Shown: positions 11,230-22,244 of the stretch, piece after piece
Numbering within the stretch: position 1 is the first letter of the stretch
How the letters are laid out: every line of letters starts with the position of its first letter
Origin: Metallyticus violacea
Taxonomy: Eukaryota > Arthropoda > Insecta > Mantodea > Metallyticidae
Assembly: GCA_030762175.1 (NCBI GenBank)
Contig: CM060833.1
Location: 74,957,501 to 75,021,500, forward strand
DNA: 64,000 nucleotides
Reading direction: 5' to 3'
Program-made: the position numbers and the translations under genes
The notes under the pieces: generated by a model
Databases searched by the model: none
The model's input: only the letters and a program-made list of their open reading frames with translations
Told to the model about the DNA's origin: nothing

Positions 11230-11640
11230 AATCGTTGTATTGATTAAAAAAAAATTGTGACTCGCAGGCTGTAATGAACTCAACCGGGGCGAATGCAACC
11301 ACCACCATCTTGCAACACAAATACCAATGTACGAAACACATATGCTTAACTTGAGTCAAAGGACATGTGGGAATCGTCGGAATCGAAAGTGCCTTCAGCA
11401 TCATAGCAGATCTTAACATGTGAATTTTACTATCAGTACTCAATAAAAGTAGCAGCAATGGCAGTAACGTTCTCTTTAATTGTAATCCTAATGCTACGCT
11501 TCCCCAGTCACAGCCGTAGTCGTGACATTTGGTGGAGGCGCCGGGTACATTTCACGTGCAAGGCGGCCAGCAGCAACACAGGGCCGACCAGGCAACGAAG
11601 GAACAGGCACTTCTTGAGGCTCTGCTACCTCCTAATACAG
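11230..11640 (+). other. Possible LTR end, primer-binding site and gag-start relic
   Basis: AATAAA at 11442-11447 is followed by sequence ending CGTCGTGACA at about 11526 and then TTTGGTGGAGGCGCCGGG. A TG...ACA LTR end immediately followed by a TGG-initiated primer-binding site is the usual arrangement in Gypsy-type retrotransposons. A GC-richer, Gln/Ala-rich frame follows to about 11640. The upstream LTR boundary and a partner LTR were not found, so this is tentative. Confidence 0.3.
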
Positions 11641-11699
11641 CTTCGAAATCGCTTAGAGGGATCTTTACATTGCTATAATATTCACCAATAATGGTATAC

Positions 11700-12439
11700 C
11701 TACGCCATAAGTTTGAATTATAGTGACCAATGGGAAAACAGTACGGAGGTGTAGGAAGAATCTAAGTACAGCATAATTCTGCTGATTGCTAAACGGATGA
11801 TTGCGTCACGGTAAAATCTTTTAAGTCGTCAACGGAAGTTGTAAACCAAATGAATGTAACTTAGTAGTTTCTGATATAACTAGACAATGTAAGAGTATAA
11901 AATATTCAAGCAAATAAAACTAACTGTTCACATAATAAACCAATTTAGTACACCTCTCGACCGTACATGTAGCACTATTGCAAAATCTTCCGCAAAGTCA
12001 AATCTTCATACTAATTATACAGTCTGGTTAATCCCCTATATAAAACCACCTTTCGAAAGAACATCATAAACAATTAAAATACAGCAAGGACAAGCAGTGC
12101 CAAAGAAACATTCCCCAAGGAGTTCTTCCCCCTTGTTATATATCGACAGATCGTAAAAATGTTCAACCCGTCAATTTTTTGACTCGGTTAACATATGGCA
12201 AATTTAAGTTATTTTCAGAGATGTCATATTCCACGCAACAATTACTCTTCAGTTGTTATCTACACCATGTAAAACACTATTTTATTGGACATCTTCAATA
12301 TTGTTGCAAATTACAATAGCTGAATATTTCATAAACATAGCTCTATTATAGCATTTGGGAAAGTTTCACTTATAAAGCCCTGTGAACTAAAATATATAAA
12401 CATGTTTTATTATTTCAATTTATTTATGGTATGAACATA
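11700..12439. other. AT-rich stretch, nothing recognised
   Basis: No gene, SINE signature or tandem structure is visible. The stretch ends at the TA that flanks the next transposon. Confidence 0.5.
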
Positions 12440-13230
12440 CCGAGGGGGCCAAAAAATATGCACCCTTTGACTGTAGATATCTATTTAATATATTTCAAAG
12501 TTGGATCGAAGAATAACAGTAATGTGTAGTATGATGTGCTGTAAACAGATGTGACTCACATACATTATGACAGCGTTACTACAACAAAATAGAGCCAAGG
12601 TTATCGTTTGAACAGCGAAAAGCAATTTTGAAATGGTATTGGAAAATCGAGAATGTTGTAATTCAAAGGCAATGGAGACGTATATATAGAACAGAACCGT
12701 CAACGCGAGTAACAATTGCACGCATTCAAGACAAATTTGAGACTCATGGTACCGTATGCGATGTTCACAAGGGCAGATCTGCGAAACTTCACACTGCAAA
12801 AGCTCCGCGTCCTCGACTATAATTTTGGAACGTTTTGAACACCCACCGCGGAAATCTACAAATCTAGGAAGAAGAGACCTGATTGAGTTTCCACCGCGTT
12901 CTCCGAATCTAATTCCTTTGGACTTCTACCTATGGGAAACTCTTAAGGATGTTTTTACCATAGAAAACCAGCTACAATGTCAGCACTTCGGGAAACATTG
13001 AAATGACATGTGCTGCAATCGCTGAGGACACTTTCGCAAGCGTTGCTCAATCAGTAGTTCAACATATTCAGAAGTGTATCGACACCGATGATGAGCATTT
13101 TGAGCAACTGTTGTAACTGTAAAAATCTAAGAAGATTAGTGCTTATCATTTTCTGTTTGTATGAATCCAGTTTTGTTATGTTAACATAGTTATTTCTTTG
13201 CTTGAAGTGTGTACATTTTGGCACCCCTTG
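12440..13230 (+). mobile_element. Internally deleted Tc1/mariner-superfamily element with TA flanks
   Basis: The left end CCGAGGGGGCCAAAAAATA and the complement of the right end (CAAGGGGTGCCAAAATGTA) form imperfect inverted repeats of about 25-30 bp. TA dinucleotides flank them at 12438-12439 and 13231-13232, as expected for this superfamily. The element is only 791 bp, because the central catalytic portion of the transposase is missing; this is a typical non-autonomous deletion derivative. Confidence 0.85.
12567..13115 (+). pseudogene. Transposase with intact ends but missing core
   Basis: The N-terminal helix-turn-helix region is readable: RLSFEQRKAILKWYWKIENV from about 12600, then RVTIARIQDKFETHGTVCDV to about 12765. 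The frame then jumps over the missing middle to the C-terminal catalytic segment FPPRSPNLIPLDFYLWETLK (about 12890-12950). It ends with CIDTDDEHFEQLL and a stop at 13113-13115. The segment with the first and second catalytic acids is absent, so no active enzyme is possible. Similarity to the 5008-6863 transposase is at family level only; their inverted repeats differ. A one-base shift near 12600 separates the ATG at 12567 from the helix-turn-helix frame. Confidence 0.85.
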
Positions 13231-13320
13231 TATATTATTGTTATTGCGTAACATAGTTATAAATCCACATATAGCTCTAACAGAGCACAAGGCTCTATTG
13301 CTTTTGGAGAATAAATAAAT

Positions 13321-13434
13321 ATTTTTTTCCTGGTTTTCTTAAGTCCTCATAAATGACCCGTTTTTTATTGCTGAAGCATTACAGAAGGACGGAACGCTTC
13401 CTTCCTTAAAAACGGGCGTTAAACACTATTAAAA
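13321..13434 (+). mobile_element. SINE-A fragment, rearranged
   Basis: It contains TTCCTGGTTTTCTTAAGTCC and ATAAATGACC, then GGAACGCTTCCTTCCTTAAA and the tail AACGGGCGTTAAACACTATT. The tRNA-like head is missing and the middle is shortened or rearranged relative to 28578-28850. Confidence 0.7.
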
Positions 13435-13609
13435 AGGATCCGTCTCTTGCTTTCAAGTCAATATCTGGGTTATCGCCTATCTCTGCATACAAATAGAGTA
13501 CTCTCTGAATGGTCCTCAGTTAAAGGTCAGGATCATCTGTAGACATCACAAACACAGAAAGACATATGTATGCACACTTAGATGGAATGAAGATGACGAT
13601 GAAATAGAA

Positions 13610-13785
13610 GATAAATCCATGGCAGAGAAATACTAACCCGGCGTTTGCTCTTTCTGAAAATAGTCTGAGAAAAACCATGAAAAAACTCAGTATGATTAGT
13701 TGACTGTAGGATTTGAACCTGGCACTTCCCGAATAACTTCCAAGCGTTGCTGCCTGAACCAGTCAACAGATTAATTCACGGAACA
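13610..13785 (-). mobile_element. SINE-C copy, reverse strand
   Basis: On the reverse strand it has a tRNA-like head ending in a B-box-like stretch (TATTCGGGAAGTGCCAGGTT, then CAAATCC). Downstream are GGGTTAGTATTTCTCTGCCA and TGGATTTATCTTC. A second reverse-strand copy is at 26425-26605, and a more divergent forward copy at 30125-30325. Confidence 0.65.
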
Positions 13786-14199
13786 TAATGCTAAAAACGG
13801 GAATATAAGAACATCTGGTGAAATCAATACAGAGCTTTTATAAAGACAAAAATTAAAACAAGATAAAAATAGTAGAGAACTAGATCATAGAGTAATACAA
13901 AGGTGTTCATTGTCGTGCATTTTGTTTAATTTATATATTTTAAATAATTTAACCTAAGTACATTATTTGCAAATGACCATGTGGTATTTGTTTCATCAGA
14001 AAAGAATTTACAAAATGCATAACATTAACCAATCTTTAATCAAAACTAATATAAATAATAATAACGTCTGAGCAATCTCAATTGCCTGCTTCACTGGAAC
14101 TTCAACTTCAATTCTACGGGATACGCACGTCCACTGAATATCAACCGGTTTCCATTAGTGTGTACAACCTCGACTGCGTAGCGAAATATGAGCACGGCA
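13786..14199. other. AT-rich stretch, nothing recognised
   Basis: No gene or shared repeat is visible. It precedes a mariner relic, whose missing 5' half may be unrecognisably decayed here. Confidence 0.4.
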
Positions 14200-14480
14200 T
14201 CCACTTTATTGGGTTGCACGGAGATTAGAATATTACTTTTGAGAGTACCAATTATTTCAATCTTTAAACAAACTGGAATGAAAAAATCCGCGAGAGAAGA
14301 TCCAATTTGCTGAAGACAATTATTTTTAATCAAGACAATGCACCTGCTTACAAAAATGTTCTAGTGACTGAAAATTGAGAGGGCTCCCTGCTACTTCCAT
14401 CTGTTTCCGAAGTTGAAACGATTTCTTGCTAGTTAGCATTTTTCATCAAAGCAAGATCGTTTGCAACTTTCAGGAAAATC
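14200..14480 (+). pseudogene. Mariner transposase, C-terminal catalytic fragment
   Basis: In shifted frames one can read IRERRSNLLKTIIFNQDNAP around 14290-14350, containing the second catalytic aspartate of the mariner D,D34D triad. FHLFPKLKRFLAS follows around 14400-14430. The same signatures occur at 57960-58130, so the two relics probably belong to one mariner subfamily. The N-terminal DNA-binding half, the first aspartate and both inverted repeats are not recognisable. Confidence 0.7.
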
Positions 14481-15483
14481 ACTTCAGGGATAAGAGTTGG
14501 GGCGGTAATAAGGGTGTTTGTCGTCTACGTTCAGTACTACATCACAATATACACGGCTAGCTCACAGTTTGCTATTAGAGCTGCATTTTTCAATTTTGAT
14601 ACTACTGGGGTGAAAGGAGTGTGGCTTTAAGTATATCAAAATCACACTGGGTAGTAATCTACCAATTTATTAATGTCTTGTCATTAATATACAACTGTGC
14701 ACTTTTCTGATAAAATGTGCTGCAAGAATATTATTAGACGTAGATTGAATACGAGACAGAAGTGACGGAATTTATATTTCTCTTCCAACAAATGTCTTTA
14801 GTAGCAATATTCCTATCGTGGTTGTTAATATCGACAATAATCTGTTTGATTTTATTCGATACTCCACGCAAATTCTCTTATTACTAATAAATACTTAACA
14901 TACCTTATTTTATCTTTGTTCTGGTATAAATCATATCATATATTCCTATACGGATACTAATTCCAGCTCGTGACTCTTATCATTCACCACGACTGATTAT
15001 TTGTAACTTTTTCCCACGAAATATAAATTGCAACTTCTCCCTATGTAATATTAAATGCAAATTCTCTTTACGGAGTTCGAACCACGACTTGTTCTCATGG
15101 AATACAAAGCACATCCTCTCTCTACGAAACACAACACACAACTAACTGAGTATTTTGGAATATAAACCGATACTTATTACAATTGATTGTAATAACACTA
15201 TTCATTACAATGCATTATTTTGAACATAAGTATAGCTAAACGAATATAATTCATTAATTTATATTGAGTCTCAATAAAGCTGTCTGTCTCGGGCTTTATT
15301 CTTGGTACTTCATTAATGTTGTTGTTATGTTTACCAATGGTTGATTTTCTTAATATTATAATTTTCTTTGTTTGTAGTTAATCTATTCATATTCTTGGGT
15401 ATGTGTATGGTCCTTTGAACTGTTACATTTATATTATTGAGTATTGTCATAAAGGCCAAGAAACAAACATTAAGACATACATT
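14481..15483. other. AT-rich stretch, nothing recognised
   Basis: No gene or repeat was recognised on either strand. Confidence 0.5.
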
Positions 15484-15885
15484 GTAATAGCCCTTTATCT
15501 GTTACATGAAATCTATATGTAAATGAGCTTGCTAGATTTATACGATTTAAAACATATTATCAACGAATATTTGTTATTTGAATTGAAAATTAAAGCCTTT
15601 ACCTAACATAAAACACGTGCAAATGAACAAATATTTTATATGATTAAAAACATATTATCAAGAATGTTTGGAGCTTTAAATCGAATATTATAGTCTTTAT
15701 CTAACGTAATAAATATGAAAATGGACTTCTTAAATTAACATAACTAAATAACTATTGCCATTTTGGGGCTTTACATTGAACATTATAGCCTTTATCTAAT
15801 ATAAAAATATATGCAAATGAACTTATTAAATTAATACAATTAAAAAAAACTGCTACCAATGAGTGTTTAGAACCTTGAATCGGAT
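15484..15885 (+). repeat. Degenerate tandem repeat, ~95-104 bp, four units
   Basis: The anchor CC/TCTTTATCT with its upstream ATTATAG recurs at 15492, 15596, 15694 and 15789, giving periods of 104, 98 and 95 bp. Between anchors, a TGCAAATGAAC-like box and, in the first two units, ATTTAAAACATATTATCA or ATTAAAAACATATTATCA recur. There is no coding content. It is unrelated in sequence to the 6885-8745 array. Confidence 0.75.
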
Positions 15886-15972
15886 ATTTTCTGCTTCAAG
15901 GTATTGAAGCATTGCTGCAATAAATGTATTGATTAAGGAAATTATGTGCAAAAATAAAAGTAATATTTAATA

Positions 15973-16260
15973 ATGTTCGAACCCTCATTGTTAGGCAGAG
16001 AAATTTTCACAAGCCGTCGTACAAGGACTGAGTCTCTGTTGTTCATTTCTGAAGGGTCAGTAAAGGAATATAGCTGTCTTGGGATGCAACAAGAAAGTGA
16101 TACCCATGGAAGGACAATAGAGCTAAAAAAATCTGGAGAAGGGAGTAGAAGGCCAGTCGTTTCTTGGAAACTTCCAGCAAAGGTAGAAGAGCTACTACGC
16201 AGAGTACACAAACCTGGTCGTATTTTTTGTTTTATGCTTCGCTTGCGAAAGGTGCGTTAA
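15973..16260 (+). other. Isolated open frame, possible exon
   Basis: An ATG-initiated 95-codon frame has more balanced composition than its surroundings and a charged, Ser/Arg-rich product (for example SRRTRTESLLFISEGSVKEY, then ELKKSGEGSRRPVVSW). TTGTTAG at 15997-16003 could act as a splice acceptor, and both CAAAG/GTAGAA and CGAAAG/GTGCGT could act as donors. No family was recognised, no partner exon was found, and the frame could be chance. No function is assigned. Confidence 0.2.
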
Positions 16261-16898
16261 CAAAGCAATATGTATGCGAAGCACGGAGACAGTAGCGTGC
16301 TGGAGAACGAGATATATCGACAGATGACAGTTGTCATTTTCAAGGTTTTCCGTGAGAATAGATAAGACATTCTATTACAGAAGCTTGTTATATAAAACTG
16401 AAGGATCAAGCTTCTAGGTCAAGAACGTTTCAAACTTCCTACAACTACAAGATGCATTAATGTTAAACAAAATTTTCTATTCAAAGTATTTATGAAGTGC
16501 TTATGAAAGATAGGAACTTAAAACTTTCTGCTGGAAATATTATATTTGACACTAGTACGTGTCAAAAACTGCTAACTATTAAAACAAAACGATCCCTAAA
16601 ACCACTAAATGCATTTCTCCCTTATTGTCACCTTATAAACAAAATTTAACTCACGAATATCTTGCATATTACTGCAATTATTTTAATGTTTTAATGGAAA
16701 CATGACGATGCGCTTATATCTTGCAGGTGTAATTTTTAAGAATATGTACGAAGTCTGTAAGCAGATTGTCCAAAAGGTTATCTATCTAAAACATCCGACA
16801 CCTAATGTCTGACAGAGTTGCCACAATAGAAGAGCTCAAATACAAAAAAAGTTATATCTATTTGTAAAAAATATTAAGTTGTTGCTACCACACATGCC
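16261..16898. other. AT-rich stretch, nothing recognised
   Basis: No gene or shared repeat is visible before the next SINE. Confidence 0.45.
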
Positions 16899-17141
16899 GC
16901 TCACAGGTTGCAGAAGTCGTCAAGAAGCGAACTCATGAACGGGAGGTGTGGGGTTTTGATTCCCGCCAGGACCATCGTGCCTGAATGGGATTTTTCCAGG
17001 TTTTCCTAAGTCCTAATAAATGACAAATACCGGGGATGTACCCCAAATTTAGAGGTCTGGAACACTTCCTTCCTTTAAAAAATAAAAAAGGCCCCTGTGA
17101 TGCTTCAGCAATAAAAAACGGGCGTTAAATACTATTAAAAA
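16899..17141 (+). mobile_element. SINE-A copy
   Basis: The head is degenerate. The B-box region GTGGGGTTTTGATTCCCGCC is followed by AGGACCATCGTGCCTGAATG, TTTTCCAGGTTTTCCTAAGT and the tail AAACGGGCGTTAAATACTAT. Compared with 28578-28850 it lacks the TATCATTTCATCTCATGTAT segment before the tail. Confidence 0.8.
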
Positions 17142-17880
17142 GAAAATTTGCTACCACTGTCATTTTACTCCTACATGTGATCGTGCAATATTCTTTGCAG
17201 AAAAAGTTATACCCTTCTCTCTACAAGAAGTTAAAAATATGCGTTTGACTCATTTTAACTTACATCAAAAAATCTGTTTGCTTCGTTTTAAGCTATATCC
17301 ATTCTAGTTTTTTTTTTTTCCCCCCCCTTTTCCCCCACTATTATGCAACATGGATTTTAAACGTTTATTCTTAAGGCGTTGTAAGAGTTAATGTGATGAA
17401 AGCAGACTGGATTTGCAATTTTCGTCGCAAAATGATGGAAGATATGGTGTAAGTTTGCAAAGGACCATAACCTAGATCAATACAAATTAAGTTACATGCA
17501 TGCATTCAACCGTGTTTTTGAAGTTAAATAATTTAATGAAGAAGGAAAATTGAAATACAATATTTGCTCCAAAATTGTGGTACCGTTCAAGGAATCGGAT
17601 GAAAAATGTATATTATAAAATAAAGATTAGAATATATTGTATGAATATTGGCTCATTTTTGATGAAAGTGAAATGAGATTAAACCGTGTTTTGCATTCGT
17701 TCCCTTCAATATTATAATTAAAATATATTGAAAGATGTGTAAAATAATGGCTGTTTTGATAGTATTTATGGAAGCAAGATGCTGTTCTAAAGGAAAAAAA
17801 AATATATATACAATAAGACTACAATTTGCGAAATGAACATTTTAAAATAAGCCCAATAGAGAGAATACCTAAACAACATA
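17142..17880. other. AT-rich stretch with a T/C tract
   Basis: A pyrimidine run of T then C lies at about 17310-17337. Nothing else was recognised. The stretch ends at the TA (17879-17880) flanking the mariner. Confidence 0.5.
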
Positions 17881-18501
17881 TGAGGACTTTCAATAAATTG
17901 GTCGTGAATTTGACAGGTACAATTTCTCGCCCTAAAACTTAACGTTGCAATATTTTGTTAGCGAAATGTACACTTGGTAGTAATTTCATTGTTTTAGCTT
18001 TAGAAAGGTGTGCAAGTTGATGCATGTTCAGTTCCGCCTACAGAAAATTTGAGGTGATAGGCGACGATCAATATGCTGCTCTGAAATTCTGCTTTCGTCT
18101 GAACAAATCTTCAGCTGCTACCTATAAAATGTTACAAGAGGCCTACAGGGAACTTTTTTTCTATGTAAGCACAGCTATAAGCTGTTTAAAGAGTGGAGGC
18201 AATCATTTTCAAAAGCAGGTGGACCCAGCGCTCCAATTTGTATTCCAATAGTAGAAAACATTAACACCGCTGATGTCATTGGGGGAAAGGATCTTAGAAT
18301 AACATTAAGAACACTTTCAGAAATTATTAAAAATTTATTGGGTGCCACCCACACGTTGGTAACTGAAAAGTTGCAGCTGAGACCAGTTAACGAACGGTGA
18401 ATTCCAAAACTGCAGATTACCGAACAAAAGGACGTTCGTGTGCAGGTTTGCATGCAGTCAAAAGTGATAATGAAGAAAGATGTGGATTCTTTCGAAGGCA
18501 A

Positions 18502-18540
18502 TCGCTTGCTTTGCCTTGCGATTGAAGGCAAAGCAAGCGA
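18502..18540. repeat. Perfect 16-bp inverted repeat with 7-nt loop
   Basis: TCGCTTGCTTTGCCTT (18502-18517) and its exact complement (18525-18540) are separated by GCGATTG. It lies inside the decayed mariner coding region and probably arose as a local inverted duplication. Confidence 0.8.
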
Positions 18541-18648
18541 AACTTGAAACTAATCATTTAAATCCTGAGAGAAAACACCAAAGTTCTGTGTAAAAATGTC
18601 CATCATGGAAAAATGGTTATTTCTGCTGGGAAAGCTATGGTCCTCTCA

Positions 18649-18676
18649 TTTTTTTTTTTTTTTTTTTTTTTTTTTT
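18649..18676 (+). repeat. Poly(T), 28 bp
   Basis: A homopolymer inside mariner A, directly after the VISAGKAMVLS motif. It may be an expanded T tract or the remains of a small reverse-strand retroposon tail. Confidence 0.9.
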
Positions 18677-19090
18677 GGAAATCAAGAAATGGTTTAACAA
18701 CACGTCATACCCTGCACACACAGCTTTAACTAGCTAGTGCTAAGTGATATTCTGAAAATTCAAAAAGGTTGTATGACACTAAAAGACCGCATTTCAGTGC
18801 AACAAGCTGAATACTGCATCACGATAATGTACGGCCGCACAACGCAAGCGCTATAGCGACAATCTCACAAAAGCAATTTGAAGTGTGTTCCTTATAGTCA
18901 ATGTTTAGCTCAGATTTGTTACTTTTTTATTTTCCCCAAATTGAAGAAAATGCCTTCTTGGGGGGGGGGCATTTTTCATCATCAGAAACAGTGGTGAAGG
19001 CTGCGGAGGTGATGTTGAAGGACCTGTCAAAAATGTCTTCCAACATGTATTTGAATCTGACAGAAATACTGGAACAGGGGAATTGCACTG

Positions 19091-19260
19091 TTGTTCGCCT
19101 GTTTATTAAAAACATGGTTTCTTGATTACTTAGGAAATTTGACCTGCCCACTGAAATATGTTGAAGGGCCGCAGTATTTTGACTGTGCGAAGGTAGCGTA
19201 ATCATTAGTCTTTTAATTGAGGGCTTGTATGAATGGTTGGACGAGACGATTTCTGTTCAC
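19091..19260 (+). other. NUMT: mitochondrial large-subunit (16S) rRNA fragment
   Basis: The segment reads TTCGCCTGTTTATTAAAAAC, then GACCTGCCCACTGA, AGGGCCGCAGTATTTTGACT, GTGCGAAGGTAGCGTAATCA, TTAGTCTTTTAATTGA and GGCTTGTATGAATGGTTGGA. This is the highly conserved domain IV/V region of insect mitochondrial 16S rRNA, including the stretch used by universal 16S primers. It carries substitutions relative to the usual functional sequence (GCAGTATTTTGACTGTG instead of GCGGTATTTTGACCGTG). It ends where similarity to the mariner resumes. It lies inside a nuclear transposon, so it is a nuclear mitochondrial insertion and not a functional rRNA. Confidence 0.9.
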
Positions 19261-19360
19261 CCAAAAAGGACTACTTTAAGAAAGATTATCAAAATTATGA
19301 GGATGAGTAAAGGCATGTAGTAAATAAAATTATAATTATTCTTATTGAACAGCCCTCCTG

Positions 19361-21290
19361 TAGAAAGCTTTAGTTATAAACATTGTTTGCACACTTGATA
19401 TTCATTTACTAAACTTTGTAATGTCCCTGAATGTCGCATCTGTACTTGCTCCCTGCAGGTATTACAGCAGTATACAGAGAATATGGTTAGATAGTTGATT
19501 CTAGGGCAATACAATTTTGTGTGCAAACGTTACTTGAAATAAATCAGACCGTTGCATAATTGGAATATTTTCATACCTGTACTCAATTTTGCTTTCCTCA
19601 ATAAGTGTTATCCACGATATACATAAATGTTTGCGAAAACTTACAGTTTTAACGAAACTTGCGCAAATGTTGAACATTTACCAGAAAAATTACAGAAGTA
19701 AGGGTTTCGCAATGTAAAGGAAAGTATTAGCAATGAAATAAGCACCATTACAATGTCAAATTAATCATGTAAATCATAATATTTTTCCCTAAATAGTGTC
19801 TGTTTAGCCGAGAGAAAATCTCTTCTGTGTTTATACATTGTACAGTGCTGGAAAAAACGAGTAATGTCCGAAGTAAGTTCACTGAACTCGGCTCACATGC
19901 AAATATGCATACCGTTACAAAGCAGATATGTATTGATATATTCAGGTAATATTACGTTAAAAAATAAAACAACTATAGCGTTTTAGAAAGCGAAGTTGAT
20001 GTATGGGCGCCGCAGGTAGCGATACGAAACCACACATTTATATGCACACAAATAGAATGCATTTATTTTATTTCCTCGTATGAAAAATTGGGGGGAGTTT
20101 ACTAACCAGTTCGGCGTATTTTCTTACTTTATGCGATTTAAGAAACTTTACTACTGGTTCGTATTACATTATTGGAAGGCCCGCATGAAGAAGATAAAGG
20201 TTTTTATTGTAATTAACATTCCATACTAATAATTTACTTTAAGAGCAACTTTTATGATAAAGATTTTCGCAGTACACTCAGTGCTGACCCTTAGTCATTT
20301 GTTAAGTATAATTTGATGATAAATCTCGTTATGAAGTGCAAATCATCAGTAATTTGTGGGACACAATCTAAATGGTGTCTTAGGTTTTCAAATTATTTTA
20401 TGTTTATAAAACAATAAAAATATTATCAAATATAATATCTTTTTGTTTTCAGGATAATTCCATTTATTGACACTTAAAATCACTGATCAAATACTATTTA
20501 CCATTACATATGTTAGTAATTCAAAAAAGTCATTTTCCGCTTAGTCGCTAGGCTAAGTTTGTGTACCTTCTTGCTCTGCTATAACCTTGTCATTCTTTCT
20601 GATCTTTCTTCCTTATTTCACTGCTTGGTAGCATCATGCTCTCTTTTACAAAGCAGTCTCCTTTAGTCCTTCGTATGCTATGTTTGGACTCTGGGCTTGT
20701 GCTTGCTCGAGGTTATTGTCTGGCCGGGGGGAACTTGTGTCCATTGTACTGTGACGACATTCTCCAGCAAGGCCTTATACAAAATTCTTTTTTGAAATTT
20801 TGTAAATTTATAGTATGATTCATTTTATGTAATGAGACTAGTAACTTGGGTGACTAATTAATTGTTTACTGGATGTATATATTTCTTTACTTGTCTTGGA
20901 GTATACTTTTGATTTTCAACTCGGTTTACTGTTCCTATGCTTCATGTTGGAGCTGCTTTCTTAACGAATTCTCCCACCATGCTTAGGTTATATGGAAAGA
21001 TTTGTAAGAGAGTTTTGTTTGTTTAATACGATTTGCTAAGACTGTAGCTATTTTCTGTTGCTTATATCAGCTGTAATATGTAAAATTAAATTAATGTTTC
21101 ATTCATTTGCAATATAAATTAAGAATAAAATATTCAAGTGTATATTTTGTAATAATTCATACCAAATTATTTACCTTGAAATAGAAGTTTAGTAATATTG
21201 CATTAAATTGTAATACGTTTGATAACTGTTAAATTATATTAACGTAGATATTCTCTGTCATACTTTGTATTTAAAAGCAGACATATAAGA
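19361..21290. other. AT-rich stretch, nothing recognised
   Basis: No gene, RNA or repeat shared with the rest of the window was recognised. A short 60-codon frame at 20636-20818 has no family resemblance and is probably chance. Confidence 0.45.
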
Positions 21291-22244
21291 ACCAACCATA
21301 GCTTCTGTACTGGGTCCCTTGCCCAGTTCCTTCCCCATTAAATAAACCACTTGTCCATGAATCCGTGACAGTAATCAACATAGTTCTTAAACACTATAAC
21401 AGTTTTCCATTTGTATAATGTGCAAAAATGAAATGAAATTTAGGTTCTGAATCAAGAGACCGTAGTTTGAAAGCGCTCTGAAATAAACAAGAGAAGCATA
21501 TTTTTTGTCACAGTAGTCACTAATTAGTCATGACATCTCCGATAAGAAGCTACTGTTATGTTACAGACGTTGTTGCTGCTTAAAATCGTTTCTGCCTCTG
21601 ATGTGTTGAGACAAAGATCGAGAGGTCGTTTATGCACGACCTTTGCTCCGCCTGACCTCTGGGTCGTGACTCTTTCTCCGCTGGCAATAATTGTTCGATC
21701 ACGAAGCTCTGGTTGTCACGGCAACAGGCTGAAACGCATGTGTTTCAACCCTCCCGTCTGAATGCGGTTTTGTGGTTTACCAAACTCAAAGGAAGATTTA
21801 AACTCGAATTTCTGGAGGGTAACTGGGCAAAACCTGATGTTCGCTGCACTTGAAGTGCTTCCAAGTAACTTCTACCCACAGCTTCATTGTATTTTGGTGA
21901 TATTTTATTCCTAGCTGTTCTTTTTCTTTTTCTTTGCTTAAAAAGTGTTTTCTCTTCTTCTTACACCTCTCGTGATCTTAGTTTTGTGTGAGTGTGTCCT
22001 TTAAATAACCTTTCAGATATTACACTGGTTTACTCTGCAAAAAGTTCACAGTGGAGCTGCAACCCAGGGGAGAAAAAAAAAACATCATCGCATCTTCACA
22101 TGCTATCTAACAGAATTGGCATACGTGACCCCAACATTGGTGAGCCGAGAATCAAAACAAAACTAGCTTAGAGAATTATCGAGAGGCTTTCCTTGCGGGT
22201 TAAAGAATTTAGCTATAAGCGAAAAGCGTTCCTTGTCTCTACTT
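21291..22244 (+). other. Possible LTR edge and GC-richer unassigned block
   Basis: Sequence ending in AAATAAACCACTTGTCCATG and TCCGTGACA at 21370 looks like the 3' edge of an LTR (polyadenylation signal, then a terminal ...ACA). A GC-richer block at 21550-21770 and a GTGACCCCAACATTGGTGAG at about 22124-22143, which could be primer-binding-site-like, follow. No reverse transcriptase or paired LTR was found. Treat it as a possible LTR-retrotransposon scar only. Confidence 0.2.

Larger units (their letters stand above)
18042..19300 (+). pseudogene. Mariner transposase, decayed, with nested insertion
   Basis: The product would have been a D,D34D transposase. The N-terminal helix-turn-helix is readable from about 18060: AALKFCFRLNKSSAATYKML then QEAY. 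LFKEWRQSFSKAGGP lies near 18185, and a second DNA-binding segment LRITLRTLSEIIKNLLGATH near 18295. VISAGKAMVLS near 18615 matches the conserved core motif before a 28-T run (18649-18676). LHHDNVRPHNAS near 18815 carries the second aspartate, and HFSSSETVVKAAEVMLKDLS near 18975 is C-terminal. The frame is broken repeatedly, and the C-terminus is split by mitochondrial-like DNA at 19091-19260, after which the 3' part resumes. This copy cannot encode an active enzyme. Confidence 0.85.
17881..19360 (+). mobile_element. Mariner element A, TA-flanked, interrupted by a 16S fragment
   Basis: The left end TGAGGACTTTCAATAA and the complement of the right end (CAGGAGGGCTGTTCAATAA) are imperfect inverted repeats. 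TA flanks both sides (17879-17880 and 19361-19362). Removing the 170-bp insertion at 19091-19260 gives about 1.3 kb, the usual mariner length. A second, reverse-strand copy of the same subfamily lies at 55227-56022 and aligns through the 3' coding and non-coding region. Confidence 0.85.

Noticed and set aside
18175..18531. 118-codon reverse-strand frame
   Set aside because: It is the antisense shadow of the decayed mariner A transposase.
19091..19260. A genuine rRNA gene
   Set aside because: Only about 170 bp is present, it carries changes at conserved positions, and it lies inside a nuclear transposon.
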